64,000 nucleotides of DNA from Rutstroemia sp. NJR-2017a BVV2 (GCA_002946415.1 NJPS01000051.1:546001-610000), one strand, 5' to 3'; shown: positions 11,002 to 23,049, counted from the stretch's first letter. The notes: generated by a model from the sequence alone, not told the origin. Numbers and translations are program-made.

Positions 11002-12139
11002 CTATAACAAAACCCAAACCGCCGCACCCAGCACGGCCGCCAGACTCGACGCGTAGAACGTCCTCGACGCCGGTGCGCCAGAGGTGCCAAGCGTGTTGGC
11101 GTCGTTGATGGTGTATACGTTGGCGAAGGAGATGTGGGAGGAGTTGAAACAGTTGGAGCTGTTGACCTCGGCGACGTCTTCGGGTTCGGCGAAGGTGATG
11201 TCAACGCACTGTTTGCGGGGGTTGGTTAGTTGGGGGTTGTTTAGTTTAGGAGATTTGGGAGGGGGAGGGGGATGGGGATGGATAAGGAGAGTAGTTAGGG
11301 GGAAACGATATGAGGGAGGAGAAACAAAAAGAAAAACTAACCGAATACAACGCCGCGCCATGAAGCGCCGTCTCCACGACCTGAATGGTCGCATTATCGC
11401 CCACATTAACAGTCGTATTCGCAGGGAGCGGCACCTGCGGGAGGCAGAATGTCCCTGGGTATGGGTTCTTGTCCGGCCCCACGATCTGGAATACGCTGGT
11501 CATAGGGAACGACATGTTCTGGGGACCGCCGCCGGGTCCGTCGGTGCCGAAGCCGAGGTTGATGTAGAAGAAGGCGGTGGCGTGGCCTTGGAACCAGCCG
11601 GGTTGCACGGCGATGGCGCCGCCTTTGATGGGCCAGAGGGTGCGGTTGGTGGTGGTGGGCATGCCGCCGCCTGGGAGAGAGGGGGGGTTAGTTTGGGTGT
11701 TTGGGTTGGGGAGGGGGGGATGGGAAGGGCAATGGGAGTTGGAAAGGGGAATGGGGGCTGGAAAGGGAATGGGGGTTGGAAAGGGAATGGGGGTTGGTAG
11801 GGAGGCGATGATTTTCAAAGGACGCTGGTAGAGGATGTGCACTTCCACAATATCCCATAGAACCTCTACCACAGACGCGAAAAGTATGCGCCGCCGACTC
11901 CAACCCTCCAGATGGTAGAAGCCCTCAAACAAAAGAGCAACCCTCAGACAAAAGCGTAGAAACCCCAATAAAAAAGCAAACGCCATCTACTCACAAGGAT
12001 ACATCCATTGCATGCCATAAGGAAAAGTATCGTTCGTTATCAGATTATCTCCTCTCCATCCCGGATATGTGATAACGGTATGTGCCTGCACCAACGCCGA
12101 AGTCGCCAAAGCGAGAATTGTGAATATCCTCGTAAACAT
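11002..12139 (-). CDS. BIM1-like (X325) copper-binding secreted protein, GPI-type tail
   Basis: Three exons on the minus strand: 12139-11995, 11670-11342 and 11208-11002 (226 aa). A signal peptide ends ATSALVQA and leaves an N-terminal His: HTVITYPGWRGDNL. This is the signature of the LPMO-like X325 family, the copper acquisition factor BIM1 domain. A second His (WFQGHATAF) and an Asp (CVDITFAEP) are in place as the other known copper ligands of this family. Paired Cys, many N-x-S/T sites and a C-terminal hydrophobic segment (SLAAVLGAAVWVLL) fit a GPI-anchored surface protein. In Cryptococcus BIM1 supports copper uptake; other members lack oxidative polysaccharide cleavage. Intron 1 is 324 nt and carries a purine minisatellite; intron 2 is 133 nt. 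Confidence 0.88.
11721..11797. repeat. purine-rich minisatellite inside an intron
   Basis: About four tandem copies of an 18-19 base unit (GGAAAGGGAATGGGGGTT). The two at 11760-11795 are identical and the two before them diverged. It lies within intron 1 of the BIM1-like gene; on the gene's own strand it reads as a C/T tract. Confidence 0.88.
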
Positions 12140-13010
12140 ATTTGCTATGTGTGTATATATGTGTGTATATCGTGTCGCGGAATAACGGTCTGGTGTGACT
12201 CTCGGAGAGAAATCAATCGATGGAGGAGCTTTCTTCTCGTCCTCGTATCGTATATGACTTCCAAAGCGAAACAGCCGGATGGGGATCGCAGATCAACAGC
12301 AGCTGGAGTAACAAAACATCAAATCAAGAAAAGATAATTCCGTCTCACACCATCACTTGATCGATTGTCTGTCTAGCCAGGTGATTTCAAAGTACCAAGA
12401 GGATAATTATATTTTCAGAAGAACAGACAAAGTAAGTATGTACTCGTAGATAGATAGGTAGATAGATAGTATAGATAGAGTAGATCAGCGCCCATCCTTC
12501 GAGCTGCAAGCGGAGAGGGCACCCCGGGGCTTTTGAACGCACGATGCATCCCATCCCATCACCTACCGCAATAATATTTTTCGCGCTGACATTGCTGAAT
12601 TGGGCCGGGCGTTTAAGTCGTCTGCCAATGAGCGGTGCCAGATGCATGCTGAGGACGAGCAGGGTGTGCATGGGCAACGGATGGGTTATACTTGATCAGG
12701 TATAGAGCGACCAAGCAGCACCTGGCGTTCTGTCTGGTGATTCGACGGTTTTGATTGACGAGAAGACGGCCGCCAAAGAGTATTGAGCAGAAGGCAATGA
12801 AAGGGATTGGTGCGTGCGAATTGGATCTAGGCTGCGGATGGGGGATGTGCGATGGGCGAGTGGAGAGGGGAAAACAAGAAAGCAAGGGTCCCGGCTAATG
12901 ACTTGACTGGAGTAAGCGCCCGGATAGGGAGTCAAATGCTTGTCTGTGCATTTGTGCATGGTGGTGGAACTGCTCTGATAGCCGTGGATTGGGCGACGGG
13001 CATATCTGGA

Positions 13011-13045
13011 TGGGTGGATGGTGGGTGGATGGTGGGTGGATGGTG
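13011..13045. repeat. 11-base tandem repeat (GGTGGGTGGAT)n
   Basis: Roughly three tandem copies of the unit in the gene-free stretch upstream of the BIM1-like gene. Confidence 0.85.
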
Positions 13046-13837
13046 GATGCATGCATTTCGGTCCATTCAATCGCATGGCTACTGGATGCTTTCTTGGAGT
13101 ACCGTGGTATCGTGGCGATGAGAATCTGAATATACAGTAATTGCATAGGCAGGTACAATTTAATGTGGAAAAGAGATTCGCAAGGCACAGTATCCACACA
13201 GCAATTGAGTGGTTGTCGTAGTCGTGTAAGGTTAACTAGATGAGGCGAGAAGGATTCATGAACGGGGCCAAAAGATGTTTCTCGCGCGAGCAGGATTACC
13301 GATCGCTCGCATCGCTCGCATCGCTCTCACTTCACTCATCATACGAATAACCCATCCAACGTAGCTATCACCTGGATTCTCTCACCAAATCAAGTATTCC
13401 AAATCAGTTGCTTACACAGTCATTGTCCCGATAGAAGGGAAAACCCCCGTTGCACTCCCCCTCCATCAAGCAAGCTCGGCGAGTCGCCAAGTCCTTTACC
13501 ATTAAGGTCGCACATTCGATTTGCGTGGCGAATGAGAAGCCGTAGAGCCGTTTGCGTGACGGGTAAGCCCAAGAGTTATTTTGAGAGAGGCATCAAATGG
13601 CGATCTTCCAGATTATCAAGCAGCCTGGATGTATGCGTCTTCGAGCTCTCGAATCAACTGCTAGTACAGGTGTGCTACCCATCACCAACGTTGTGTTTCC
13701 CAGCAGGAAGCTCATGTTGTGCTACCACAAGCGTATCAAGAATTCGCATTAAGTTAGGTCCTGTTATGTCCCTCCTCTTCCATCACATCCTCCAGCGCTT
13801 CATTATTTCACATCAGGTCGGTTTCCAGGCCGCTGAG

Positions 13838-13877
13838 ATCATAAATCATAAATCATAAATCATAAATCATAAATCAT
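13838..13877. repeat. 7-base tandem repeat (ATCATAA)n
   Basis: Five perfect copies plus five bases of a sixth. Confidence 0.95.
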
Positions 13878-14022
13878 CCGGCTTCTCACTCGGCTTTCTC
13901 AGACCACTGTTTCGAAGACGGCCCCCATTCGCCCCCGAGGAAAAGGCACAAGTGCTGGGGCAGTGAACTACTCTGTAGAACGGGAGGCGCACACAGCATT
14001 CTGCATTGCCTTCTGCTTTCTG

Positions 14023-14048
14023 CCGTGTGTCCGTGTGTCCGTGTGTCT
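14023..14048. repeat. 8-base tandem repeat (CCGTGTGT)n
   Basis: Three copies, the last ending in TCTG. Confidence 0.85.
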
Positions 14049-14493
14049 GTATCGTGTCCGAGCTTTTTTCCCCTCCGAAGCATTTGCATGCACCACGCGC
14101 ACAGCGCACAATAAATGTATGCATGCTAAAAATAAAAAATGCAAAAGAGTCCCTCGGCTTGGTACACACACATTTTGTAAAAGTGCACGAACGAATTAGA
14201 AAAAACACAATTGCGATCCAGGGCATATCGACGCCTGCATGCAGACCTAAGATCTGACGAACCTTTACGCAACCCCTCCAGCCCAACAAGACTACCGGCA
14301 TCTGTTTCCAGATTGACGAAAGTTAGAACAACCAACATTGAAGGAAATCCTTCCCGCGCGAGCTTACCGTTCGTTTAAAAAAAGGCTGCCTGCCAAACAG
14401 TGAAAGGCTATTGATTTCTCAAGGCTGTGCTTACATCAGATTTTTCTTTTCTGCGGTATTGTATTGGGCGGATAAACGAAACCTCAGCCAGCG

Positions 14494-15394
14494 ATGCCGC
14501 ATACGAACCGGAAAAAGAAGACGGGCGCGGATCCAAAGCAGAGGAATAATGTCGCGCAGCCGATGAAGCGCATCCAGGTGGTTGATGGAGACGGCTGGGT
14601 GCATGTAGTGGGAGGAGGAAAGAAAGCTGGGGATGGAGCGGCGTGGACGCATGCGGGGGATTTTGAGAGGGGTGGCGTGGCGTATATAAATCGGACGGTG
14701 GAGGAGATGAGGGGGGATTTCGAGTATTATCGGAAGCAGTGGGAGAGCAGTGAGGCGGCGGGACAGTTGAGGGAGACTTTGAAGGGGAGGGAGGGGGTCA
14801 AGAATGTGGTTTGTTTGGGGTTGGGAAGTCTGCAGAGTGCGCGGAGGGAGGGCAGGAGAAGTAGTTTTACGCAGTTAGCTGCGCTGTGTATGATTTTGGA
14901 GGAGCTAGGTGAGTGCTGTTTGGAAGTGTGGGGGGTGTTGCTGACGAGTGCGGTTTACAGCTGGGGAAGATTCGGGGAAGATTCAGTGCATACATCAGGA
15001 CCCTCAATTTACGGATACAGACAAGGAGTTTTTACAGTCGCTGGAAGGAACCGTGGTGGATGATCCAGCGGCTTTCGGTCATGTCACAGAAGACTCTCTG
15101 GTCTATGCGATCCATTGTTATGCGCCAGTTTACACAACCATAAGTGAAGGTCCCAGGCCGAGAGTTGTTATCGGAACAGACATTGATAACTTTGGCCGAC
15201 TTAATCTGTAAGTAGAGTATTAGACCAGGAATCCAGAACAGCAACTCACATCTCACAGGTCCGGGAAACGGGACACCGACACTGAAAGTCTAGAAAACAT
15301 GATCAAAGACTGCGAGGTGATAAATTTCCCCCAACTTCGCCATGACTTCTCCGACACCAAAATATACTGGAGAAGGAGCAATCCCTCAGTCTGA
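14494..15394 (+). CDS. SRR1-like domain protein
   Basis: Three exons, 14494-14908, 14961-15207 and 15259-15394, give 265 aa. Introns of 52 and 51 nt have GTGAGT and GTAAGT donors, and both splits keep phase (G|CT and CT|G). The N-terminus is basic (MPHTNRKKKTG). The middle carries the SRR1 core: VVCLGLGSLQSARREGRRSSFTQLAALCMILEEL, then CIHQDPQFTDTDKEFLQSLEGTVV, a Cys-His step (IHCYAPVY) and VVIGTDIDNFG. SRR1 was named for red-light and circadian phenotypes in plants; its yeast relative BER1 affects microtubules. The molecular activity is unknown. Length is typical of the fungal members. Confidence 0.88.
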
Positions 15395-18232
15395 AAAGGG
15401 GTGTAACCGAATTCCCCACCGGGTCACAACCCCATCCAGGATTCCCAACATCACCATACAAAGCAGAGCACCTAAGCCCGCCCGCCATCGCGCCTAACAT
15501 ACCATCCACCTCAATTACCATCCCCCGCCCTACCCACTATGCCAACCCCACCCCCCAACTCCGCCATCACCACCCCTGATCCCCAATCGCGTCCTCCACC
15601 CCCACCACTACCACTACAACATCATCCCTCTCTCTCGTCGTCGTGTTCATACATACATGCGCCACGCCATGGACCCCGTAACCAGTACTTTTCCCCTTTC
15701 CGTCGCTTTCGTCTAGATCCGTCCCGGGTGCTGCTTCACTACACCTTGCGGCTCCAGCTCCGCGAATACGTCTGCGAGAGCGGTGCCCGGTATGAAGACC
15801 ACGGGGTTTGGTGCGTTATGTGCACGATGGGGTGAGGAGGGGAGGGAGCTTGAGGGTAGGGGAATTGGAGGGGGGGAGGTTAGTATGTGCTAGGCATCTT
15901 ACTGCTTCTCCCTCTCTCCCTATAGAAGCTTGAATGAAAAAGCTTCGAGAAGAACTCACTCATTCTGTGCATCGATGATAATCAATGTACTGTCGCGGTG
16001 GATGGGGCGATGCCGACGAGTTCGGGGAATGATTTGGTCATGGTTGGATTGTTCTTTTGTGGAGTGAAGGAAAGGGAAGATTGGCTGGGTTGGTTATGTG
16101 CTAGTTTTATTGAAGTGGTAGATGATATGTACTTTGTATGTATGTATGTATATAGATAGGAATGAAGAAAGATGGCATATTGTGTGCTCTCTGCGCCTAT
16201 TAACGCCCTTTCGTATATATCTTTCTACATAGTTTTGCGGGGTGGGATATTGAGAGCGGAAGTGGATGAGGGGTAGAGCTATGGGATAGGTCTAGCCGAG
16301 ATTTGGGAGATGATTTTTGGTGTTACTGTACGGAATTGTACAGATAAAGTTTGCGCTGAAGCAAAATACCACCCCCGTGCTGCAGAGTCAATCTCTTTTA
16401 ATTTTGTAGAAATTTCAGATTACAGATTTGAGGTGTTTTCAAGATTCCTGAGGCGTCAACGGGATTTTTGGTACTTGGAAATTTTCTGTTGTGGAATCTG
16501 AGGGGTTTGGAGAATCCATGTTTTTCGAGCTTCTCACTTTATTACTGTTAACTATGGGTGAGGTTGAGCTTGGTGTGCAGAGAAGAGACCAGGAGACGAA
16601 CACTCCACTGGCCCGGGTGACTGGGCTTTAGTGCGTGAAGAGGACAGGTACAGGTATAATACCATCTTATATCAAGTCCGTTGTCGACGGACCGAGTACG
16701 GAACATACCCAGTGAGTATAAAGGCCAGATACAAATAATAGAATAGCAAGATAGATATCCACTCCATCACCCCAATTTATTCCCGACGGACTTGCTTCCG
16801 CATATTACTGTATACTGCAACAACCGTTTTCACGACGACACTACAGCGCAAGTACCGTCAGTTTAGACAGGGGAATTTGATAAGTTGCGACATAATCTCG
16901 ACAATAATGTTTAGATACTGTACCCAACCCCAGTCTATGACGTTGAAAATGTCTTGGATTCATGTATCCTCACCTTGGTTTTTTGACTTCTCCCTGAAAC
17001 AGTGAACACAGACCACGGATGCAAATTGTGGCTGGGTGATGGACAGGATGGCTCTCCACTATATTGCTATATGAAGGAAAGTTTGGCAGACAGACCACTT
17101 TTTGACGGTTGGTCCCTATGGTTTTGTTTTCGGAGTTTAGTAGATGGGATACTTGTATTGTATATGAGCGAGGAAAGAGAGGAGAGGAACCAAGTACGAG
17201 CAAACAAACATCAAGGCACCGACCGCCGACCGCCGACCGGTAACTGTCGAGAATTACTTCTCAGCCAACAATCTCATTGTTCTGCTGATGGTATTTATTC
17301 AGTAACCTCATCTAGAAATCAATCCTTGCAGTTGGGATGAACGGCCTTCCCACTTCCCACTTGCCTCAACTCCGGCCCCAACCTCGCGCTTCTGCTGAAC
17401 ACAAGTTCCTGCTCTGCTACAGTAGTCTTACTGTCTGATCTTACTTCGTACAGTACCTTGCGTAGATTGAGCCGACTACCCAGCCAACCAACCACCGCGT
17501 CAACCTGGTCGATGTTTTTACGAGACGAGGATTCATGTAACTTTTCTCCTCTTCTTCCATTCTTGTTCACTTCTTCTCTCTGCATATTAAAAAAGCTTAT
17601 GTGGTGTGTGATTGTACTGCATTTGTATGTATTAATTGTCGTTGTACATTGCTCGTTACTCATTCATTGAATTGCATTGAGCTTCAGAGGCTGGCTGGGA
17701 CGATACTATCTTTAAAACCCTGCGTTAGGTAGCACGTACTGATCCCACGCCCACCTGAAATCCTCCGATAAGAACGCAAAGACCGCGACCGACTCTTAGC
17801 TTTGGCTCCTCTATCCGCCGTCCTGTGCCAAGGTTTCCAAGGTTTCCACAGTCTAGGAACCAAGTACGGAAGTACAGTACTAATTGGCCATCCATCAACA
17901 TCTTTACCAAAATACACCATCGCCGTCTACTCTGTACAAACGTCAACAAACTTCAACGTTCCCTGCGCAAAAACAAGCAGTGCCATTATTCGGCCCAATT
18001 TTAGTGGCTATCGCTTGGTGCGCTTTTCGTTGGAGAGAAGCGAAGCGAACAGGAAAGGATCGCCCGAACAGTGAGAAACGAAAGGGAAACGAGGGAAATC
18101 GACCGACACGAGGGAAACTTGAATACGAAGGAATTAATTCGGCTCAGACAAATCTGATTCTCAAACCGCCCCCTTCTTCTCCTCGTCTCTTCGTCCCTTC
18201 TCCCCCGTCCTTCTCTCTTGCCCTTTCTCACC
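15395..18232. other. intergenic, no convincing gene
   Basis: The left part is C-rich; an open frame at 15539-15835 is Pro-rich and unlike any family. A TATG run occurs near 16135-16152. The last ~70 bases before the GH17 start are a C/T tract typical of fungal core promoters and leaders. No RNA gene seen. Confidence 0.5.
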
Positions 18233-20392
18233 ATGTCTCGTTATTCTTTCCAAAATAATGACGACAGGTTCAATTCCTCCTCCCCACAAGTATCTCCACA
18301 ACACTCACCTACAAGACCATATCAACAAGCATCTTCGCACAGTCCTATAGACTCCGCCTCCAACCGAGGCCAAGGCCAACTTCAAGACCATCGACAAAGC
18401 AATCAACAATTCCAAAATTATAACCAACAAGGAGGGAATTCAAATTCCTCGTCGTCGTCAGCACAACCGGATTATTATGCTGAACCGGTCAGTCCGATAA
18501 CAGATACAGGTTCACCACCAATTCCTCCACCTCATCGGAACGGCAATCGGGCTCAGGAATCTAGATTCGGAACACGAAACAATAACAATCAACCCATTTC
18601 TGCGTATTCCAACGTAACTACCGGAGCAGATAACTTCAGCGATCAAGCTGCAGGTGGTATAAACGGTGTCGCAATGAGTGTGGCACAGGCAAATGCCAGA
18701 GAAAGTGGGTTGGAAGCCATGAGAAACACTCGTGGTTATGACCCAACACAACCTTCATATGAAGAGCCTACATTCCAACGTCCGCACACGCGACAAGACG
18801 CATCAACATCGTCTCTCACTCCTTTAAATGCTGCCGCATTTCCAACCGGCATGTCTACTCCTTCATCACGATCAACAATCTCAAGATCGAATCCTCCTTC
18901 GGATCCCTACTCAGACTCTCCATATCCTTATAACCGATATTCGCGAGCAAACTTGGATCCGGAACTGGTCGAGTTTGATCCAAACACAATTGAAGACGAT
19001 GGTGATGATGGGCTAGGGTACAGACCTGTTCATAGATCATCTGTGCTGAGTATAAACAAGATGTCAGACAATGGCTCGAGGACACCTCCAGGTGCGAAAG
19101 CGGCTGCAGCTGGTGGAGTTATGGGCTCGTTGGGTGGATTGGTTGGGAGGAAGAATGGTGAGAACGTACAATACGATCATGTCACGAATGCGCAAAATGG
19201 ACCGAACGATTACGACTTGGCGGCAGAAAAGAACGAGTGGTTAAGGAAACCTCCCGGTGGTAACAAGAAGCTGAGATTATGGATAGCACTGATAGCTGGC
19301 TTTGTGATCATCGGAGGAATTGTTGGAGGTGCAATTGGTGGCACTTTGGGAGGCAGCCACGGAGGAGGAGGTGGCTCGGATACTACTCAAGCTGCAACGT
19401 CTGGCCAATCTGCCTCATCAGATACAGCGAATAATGGTGATCTCAGCAAAGATTCAGCCGAGATCCAGAAATTGCTCGGAAACCCAAAGCTTCACAAGGT
19501 GTTCCCTGGTATCGACTATACTCCGATGTATACTCAATATCCCGACTGCTTATCATACCCGCCGAGTCAAAACAACGTCACGAGAGATGTGGCAGTTCTT
19601 TCACAACTCACCAATACCATTCGTCTCTACGGAACCGATTGCAACCAAACCGAGATGGTTTTACATGCGATTGATCGGTTGGGATTAAATGGCACAGTCA
19701 AGGTTTGGTTAGGTGTTTGGCAGGACACTAACAGTACCACCAACACTCGTCAACTCGACCAATTGTACAAAATCTTCGATACTCACGGCTCATCGTCTTT
19801 CGTCGGCGTTATTGTCGGTAACGAGGTTTTATATCGAAAGGATATGACTTCTGCTCAGCTGACGACCGTCATTACTGATGTCAAAGACAACATGACCTCT
19901 CGAGGCATCGACCTCCCGATTGCATCCTCTGATCTCGGAGACAACTGGACCTCCGAACTCGCCAACGTAGTCGACTATGTAATGGCAAACATCCACCCCT
20001 TTTTCGCTGGCGTCACCGCAGACGAAGGCGCCGGCTGGACGTGGAATTTCTGGCAAACTCACGACGTGGCGTTCAAGACTGATAAATCGAAAAACATCAT
20101 CTCGGAAACAGGATGGCCTTCTCAAGGGGGGACGGATTGCGGGGCTGCGACTTCGTGTACGCAGGGGAGTGTTGCTGGTATTACGGAGATGAATTCGTTT
20201 ATGGATAATTGGGTTTGTGATGCGTTGACGAATGGGACGAATTATTTCTGGTTCGAGGCGTTTGATGAACCCTGGAAGATTAATTATAATACGGCGAATG
20301 AGAATTGGGAGGATCATTGGGGGTTGTTGACTGTGGATAGGGTGTTGAAGGATGGGGTGGTGATTCCTGATTGCAACGGAAAGACCGTGTAG
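18233..20392 (+). CDS. GH17 glucan endo-1,3-beta-glucosidase, type II membrane form (BtgC-like)
   Basis: One exon, 719 aa. The chosen ATG at 18233 has the better context (CTCACCATGTCT); an in-frame ATG lies five codons upstream. Residues 1 to about 345 are a Ser/Gln/Asn-rich, disordered cytoplasmic tail. One membrane segment follows at about 347-375 (LWIALIAGFVIIGGIVGGAIGG) with no signal peptide, so type II topology is expected. A short linker leads to the GH17 domain from about 410. The catalytic acid is Glu531 in VGNEVLYR and the nucleophile Glu625 in SETGWPSQGG. The enzyme hydrolyses or remodels beta-1,3-glucan at the plasma membrane-wall interface. The same plan is known for Aspergillus BtgC. 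The tail may carry trafficking or phosphorylation signals. Confidence 0.94.
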   Translation: MSRYSFQNNDDRFNSSSPQVSPQHSPTRPYQQASSHSPIDSASNRGQGQLQDHRQSNQQFQNYNQQGGNSNSSSSSAQPDYYAEPVSPITDTGSPPIPPPHRNGNRAQESRFGTRNNNNQPISAYSNVTTGADNFSDQAAGGINGVAMSVAQANARESGLEAMRNTRGYDPTQPSYEEPTFQRPHTRQDASTSSLTPLNAAAFPTGMSTPSSRSTISRSNPPSDPYSDSPYPYNRYSRANLDPELVEFDPNTIEDDGDDGLGYRPVHRSSVLSINKMSDNGSRTPPGAKAAAAGGVMGSLGGLVGRKNGENVQYDHVTNAQNGPNDYDLAAEKNEWLRKPPGGNKKLRLWIALIAGFVIIGGIVGGAIGGTLGGSHGGGGGSDTTQAATSGQSASSDTANNGDLSKDSAEIQKLLGNPKLHKVFPGIDYTPMYTQYPDCLSYPPSQNNVTRDVAVLSQLTNTIRLYGTDCNQTEMVLHAIDRLGLNGTVKVWLGVWQDTNSTTNTRQLDQLYKIFDTHGSSSFVGVIVGNEVLYRKDMTSAQLTTVITDVKDNMTSRGIDLPIASSDLGDNWTSELANVVDYVMANIHPFFAGVTADEGAGWTWNFWQTHDVAFKTDKSKNIISETGWPSQGGTDCGAATSCTQGSVAGITEMNSFMDNWVCDALTNGTNYFWFEAFDEPWKINYNTANENWEDHWGLLTVDRVLKDGVVIPDCNGKTV

Positions 20393-23049
20393 TTATAGGG
20401 GGTGGGTGGTTAATATGCTTTGATGAAGAAGGAAGAAGCATCGCAGGATGGATGACCGTCTGCAGATGACACTATATTCATCCATCTGCATGATGTGATG
20501 TGATGTGAAAGCGAACACGAATCTCCTCATTTCCTCTCCCTATCTCTTTACTCTCGGAGTTGGGGCAATAAATACAAAGGGCGGTCCAGATTGCATGAAA
20601 CACTGGAACCCGGAATGGGGGCGTTACATTTTTGGAAGGTCTGCATTTTCACTGGGGGGAAATCAGAGGGGTGTTTGTGATATTTATTGATTGATTGAGA
20701 GAGATCTTTTCGGAATGAAGTGGAATTTGCATGCTGGTGTGCGATGCTACGTTTAGATGTGGGGATTGATTATAGGGAGGGAAAGGGGGGGCGCGGTGAG
20801 AGGGGGTGGGGGGGTGAAGGAAGGAAGGAAGATATATGGATGTTCGCTCTACTTCTTTGGTTTGCTATGATGGGTGGTGGTTTATTTGGGTTGGGTTGGG
20901 TTGGATTTACTGGCTGGTTTGTCGGTTGGGTAGGGCAGCTGCTTGGAGGGTGGTTTGGATTGTATGTATATAATGAGCATTATATGAGGGATGCATGCAT
21001 GGGGATGGGAACTTCATGAATGGCGTGGGATGCGAGGGAGGAGGACACGCCTGGGAGGTGTGGATGTGTAATTTGATGGGTGGGATGGGATGGGATTGGG
21101 ATGGGATGGCATTGGGATGTGGAATGAGATGAGTTGATGAATGAATATATGGAATACGGATGGGATTACAGAAAGGAATAATATGAGATTTTTTGCTGAA
21201 TGGTGAATTTGATGTTGGGGAGATGTGATGTGATGGGGATATTTATTGTGTGATGTTTGTTGTGTGATGTAGATGTTTATTTTTTGATGTGTGCATGGTG
21301 AAGGTGCAAGTGAAAGTGTCTAAGTGAGTTTGAGACTTCGAGTGAGTGGGTTGGATTTGATGGAGTGTGGGTGATGGATGAGGTTGGAGGAGGAAGGGGT
21401 AGAGAGGGGTGGGGATGGGGAAAAGAGAGGGGTTGGTGAGAGTTCGAGATGGATGCTATAATATAAGGTGGGTGCTGTGAGGTGGATGACATGGCTGAAT
21501 GAAAAAGGGGGTGAGGTTCAGATCTGGCTGTGTATATGTATAGTATACCGGTAAGTAAGATCCCACTAAGCAAGTAAGCACTCGCTCCTGCACTACAATG
21601 TACTATACTATACATCATTCATTTATTTGTTTATTCATTCATTCATTCCAGTCGGCACAGGCTCACCAGTCGCCAGGCTATTCGAGTTGCTCCAAGCCGG
21701 TCGGTTAGTTGTATTATGTATAGTAAGTAATTTATCTCTATCTTTATCTTCTGAAAATCAAGTAGATAGGCTGTGTATATATATCTCTCTCAAGTGAAGG
21801 CTCGTATATATATATAGGTATAGAGGGTCAAAGCTAGGCAAGTTAGTTCAGGGTTTGGTTGGTTGGTGGAAAGTGAGTGAGTTAAGTGAGTTGGGGCTGC
21901 TTTGATTGGTTGGGATGGGGGAGTGGGAGGAAGCGAGGGAGGGAGAAGTCTCTGCTTGCTTGCTGGATAGTTGGTAGAAAGTCGAGTCAAGTCAAGTCAA
22001 CTTAGTTAGCACTGCTGCTGCACTGACTGGTTTGTTGGGAGGGTGAAGAGAAGTCTCGGCTGGCTTGCTGGATCGATAGTCGAGGACTGCTTGTCGGGTG
22101 AGTTTGAGGGTTCGCCCGCTGCTGCGGAGAAATTATGGGAAATGATATGGATGGAATATGGATATCTTTACTGATGCTTGGGTTGTGTTGGGTGGGAGAT
22201 GCCGGTGGTTGTAATTGCGGTTGGTGAGCGGTGGGTTTCTTGTAGATTATATTCTACTGCGGGGAAGAGCTATGGCTCACATTTCCATCAGAGCAGATGG
22301 TTGACAAATTCACGCCAGACGCCGTCCGTCTAAGAGGTAAGAAATTCGGGATTTGAGGCTGGTCAGGCAAACGACTTAGGCCCCCTCAGTCTATCCCCCG
22401 AGATCATTAGCAAAGGGCTTCAGTTCAGGATATCCTCCTCAGCTCGAGGCACCGAATGGATGGTATGTTTTGCAGGCAGGCAGGCTTGTTACTATATGAG
22501 TGAGCGACACGGTTGATTGAGCTGATGGGGGAGTTTGCGAACTGGAAGACATCGATTGTCGGACTACAGGAATAGTTATATGGACGAGATGGTTGGAGGA
22601 TGTGCGTGGCGGCATCGAGACGATTATGGAGTACTTAACTCGATGTCTCCAGAGAACGCGAATGTTGATGCGCACTTAAGACAATGGACGAGAGATTTTT
22701 CTGATCCTGTAAGTTTATCATGTTCATTGCTATATATAGTGGGTGTGCAATACTATACTCGCACATAAATAAAGGTCAAAATTCTAGGTCGTGAGACCCA
22801 CCAATAACTAACAGTTACTCTTGGGTGGGGATAGTTTCATTAACTAGGCAACAGTTAGAGGCGGTGTCATAAGACTCATAACCCATTTCCCACCAACAAA
22901 TTTTCAAAGATTCAATAAATTCTGAGTCTGAGATTTCCTTCTGTATTATCCTAGAAGAGATAGTTCTACTTCAAAGATTCAATAAATTTTGAGTTTTGAG
23001 ATTTCCTTCTGCATATCCTAGAAGAGATTGTTCTACCCACTTCCGTACA
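20393..23049. other. intergenic, G/T-rich, no gene seen
   Basis: Runs of GGGATGGGATGGGATTGG type (about 21078-21118), TTCATTCATTCATTCC (about 21633-21650) and TATATATATATA (about 21805-21818) dominate. Open frames (for example 20720-21019) are low-complexity. A tandem duplication sits just before the next gene. Confidence 0.55.
22905..23037 (+). repeat. 67-bp tandem duplication upstream of the 2EXR gene
   Basis: Copy 1 is at 22905-22969 and copy 2 at 22972-23037. Both begin CAAAGATTCAATAAAT and end CTAGAAGAGATNGTTCTAC. They differ by a few substitutions and small indels. The second copy ends 12 bases before the start codon at 23050, so the duplication lies in the leader or core promoter. Confidence 0.92.

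Larger units (their letters stand above)
12140..14493. other. intergenic between divergent genes, with several simple repeats
   Basis: This is the common upstream region of the BIM1-like gene (minus) and the SRR1-domain gene (plus). It has an 11-base repeat at 13011-13045, a 7-base repeat at 13838-13877 and an 8-base repeat at 14023-14048. The open frames on both strands shadow one another and show no domain. Confidence 0.55.

Noticed and set aside
11084..11800. 238-codon open frame, plus strand
   Set aside because: Antisense shadow of the BIM1-like gene; Gly/Trp runs come from the intron minisatellite.
15539..15835. 98-codon Pro-rich frame after the SRR1 gene
   Set aside because: Low complexity, no domain, no splice link to a neighbour.
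18218..18232. Alternative GH17 start five codons upstream
   Set aside because: The ATG at 18233 has the CACCATG context typical of fungal starts.
20720..21019. Gly/Trp-rich frame, plus strand
   Set aside because: Arises from G/T-rich simple sequence.
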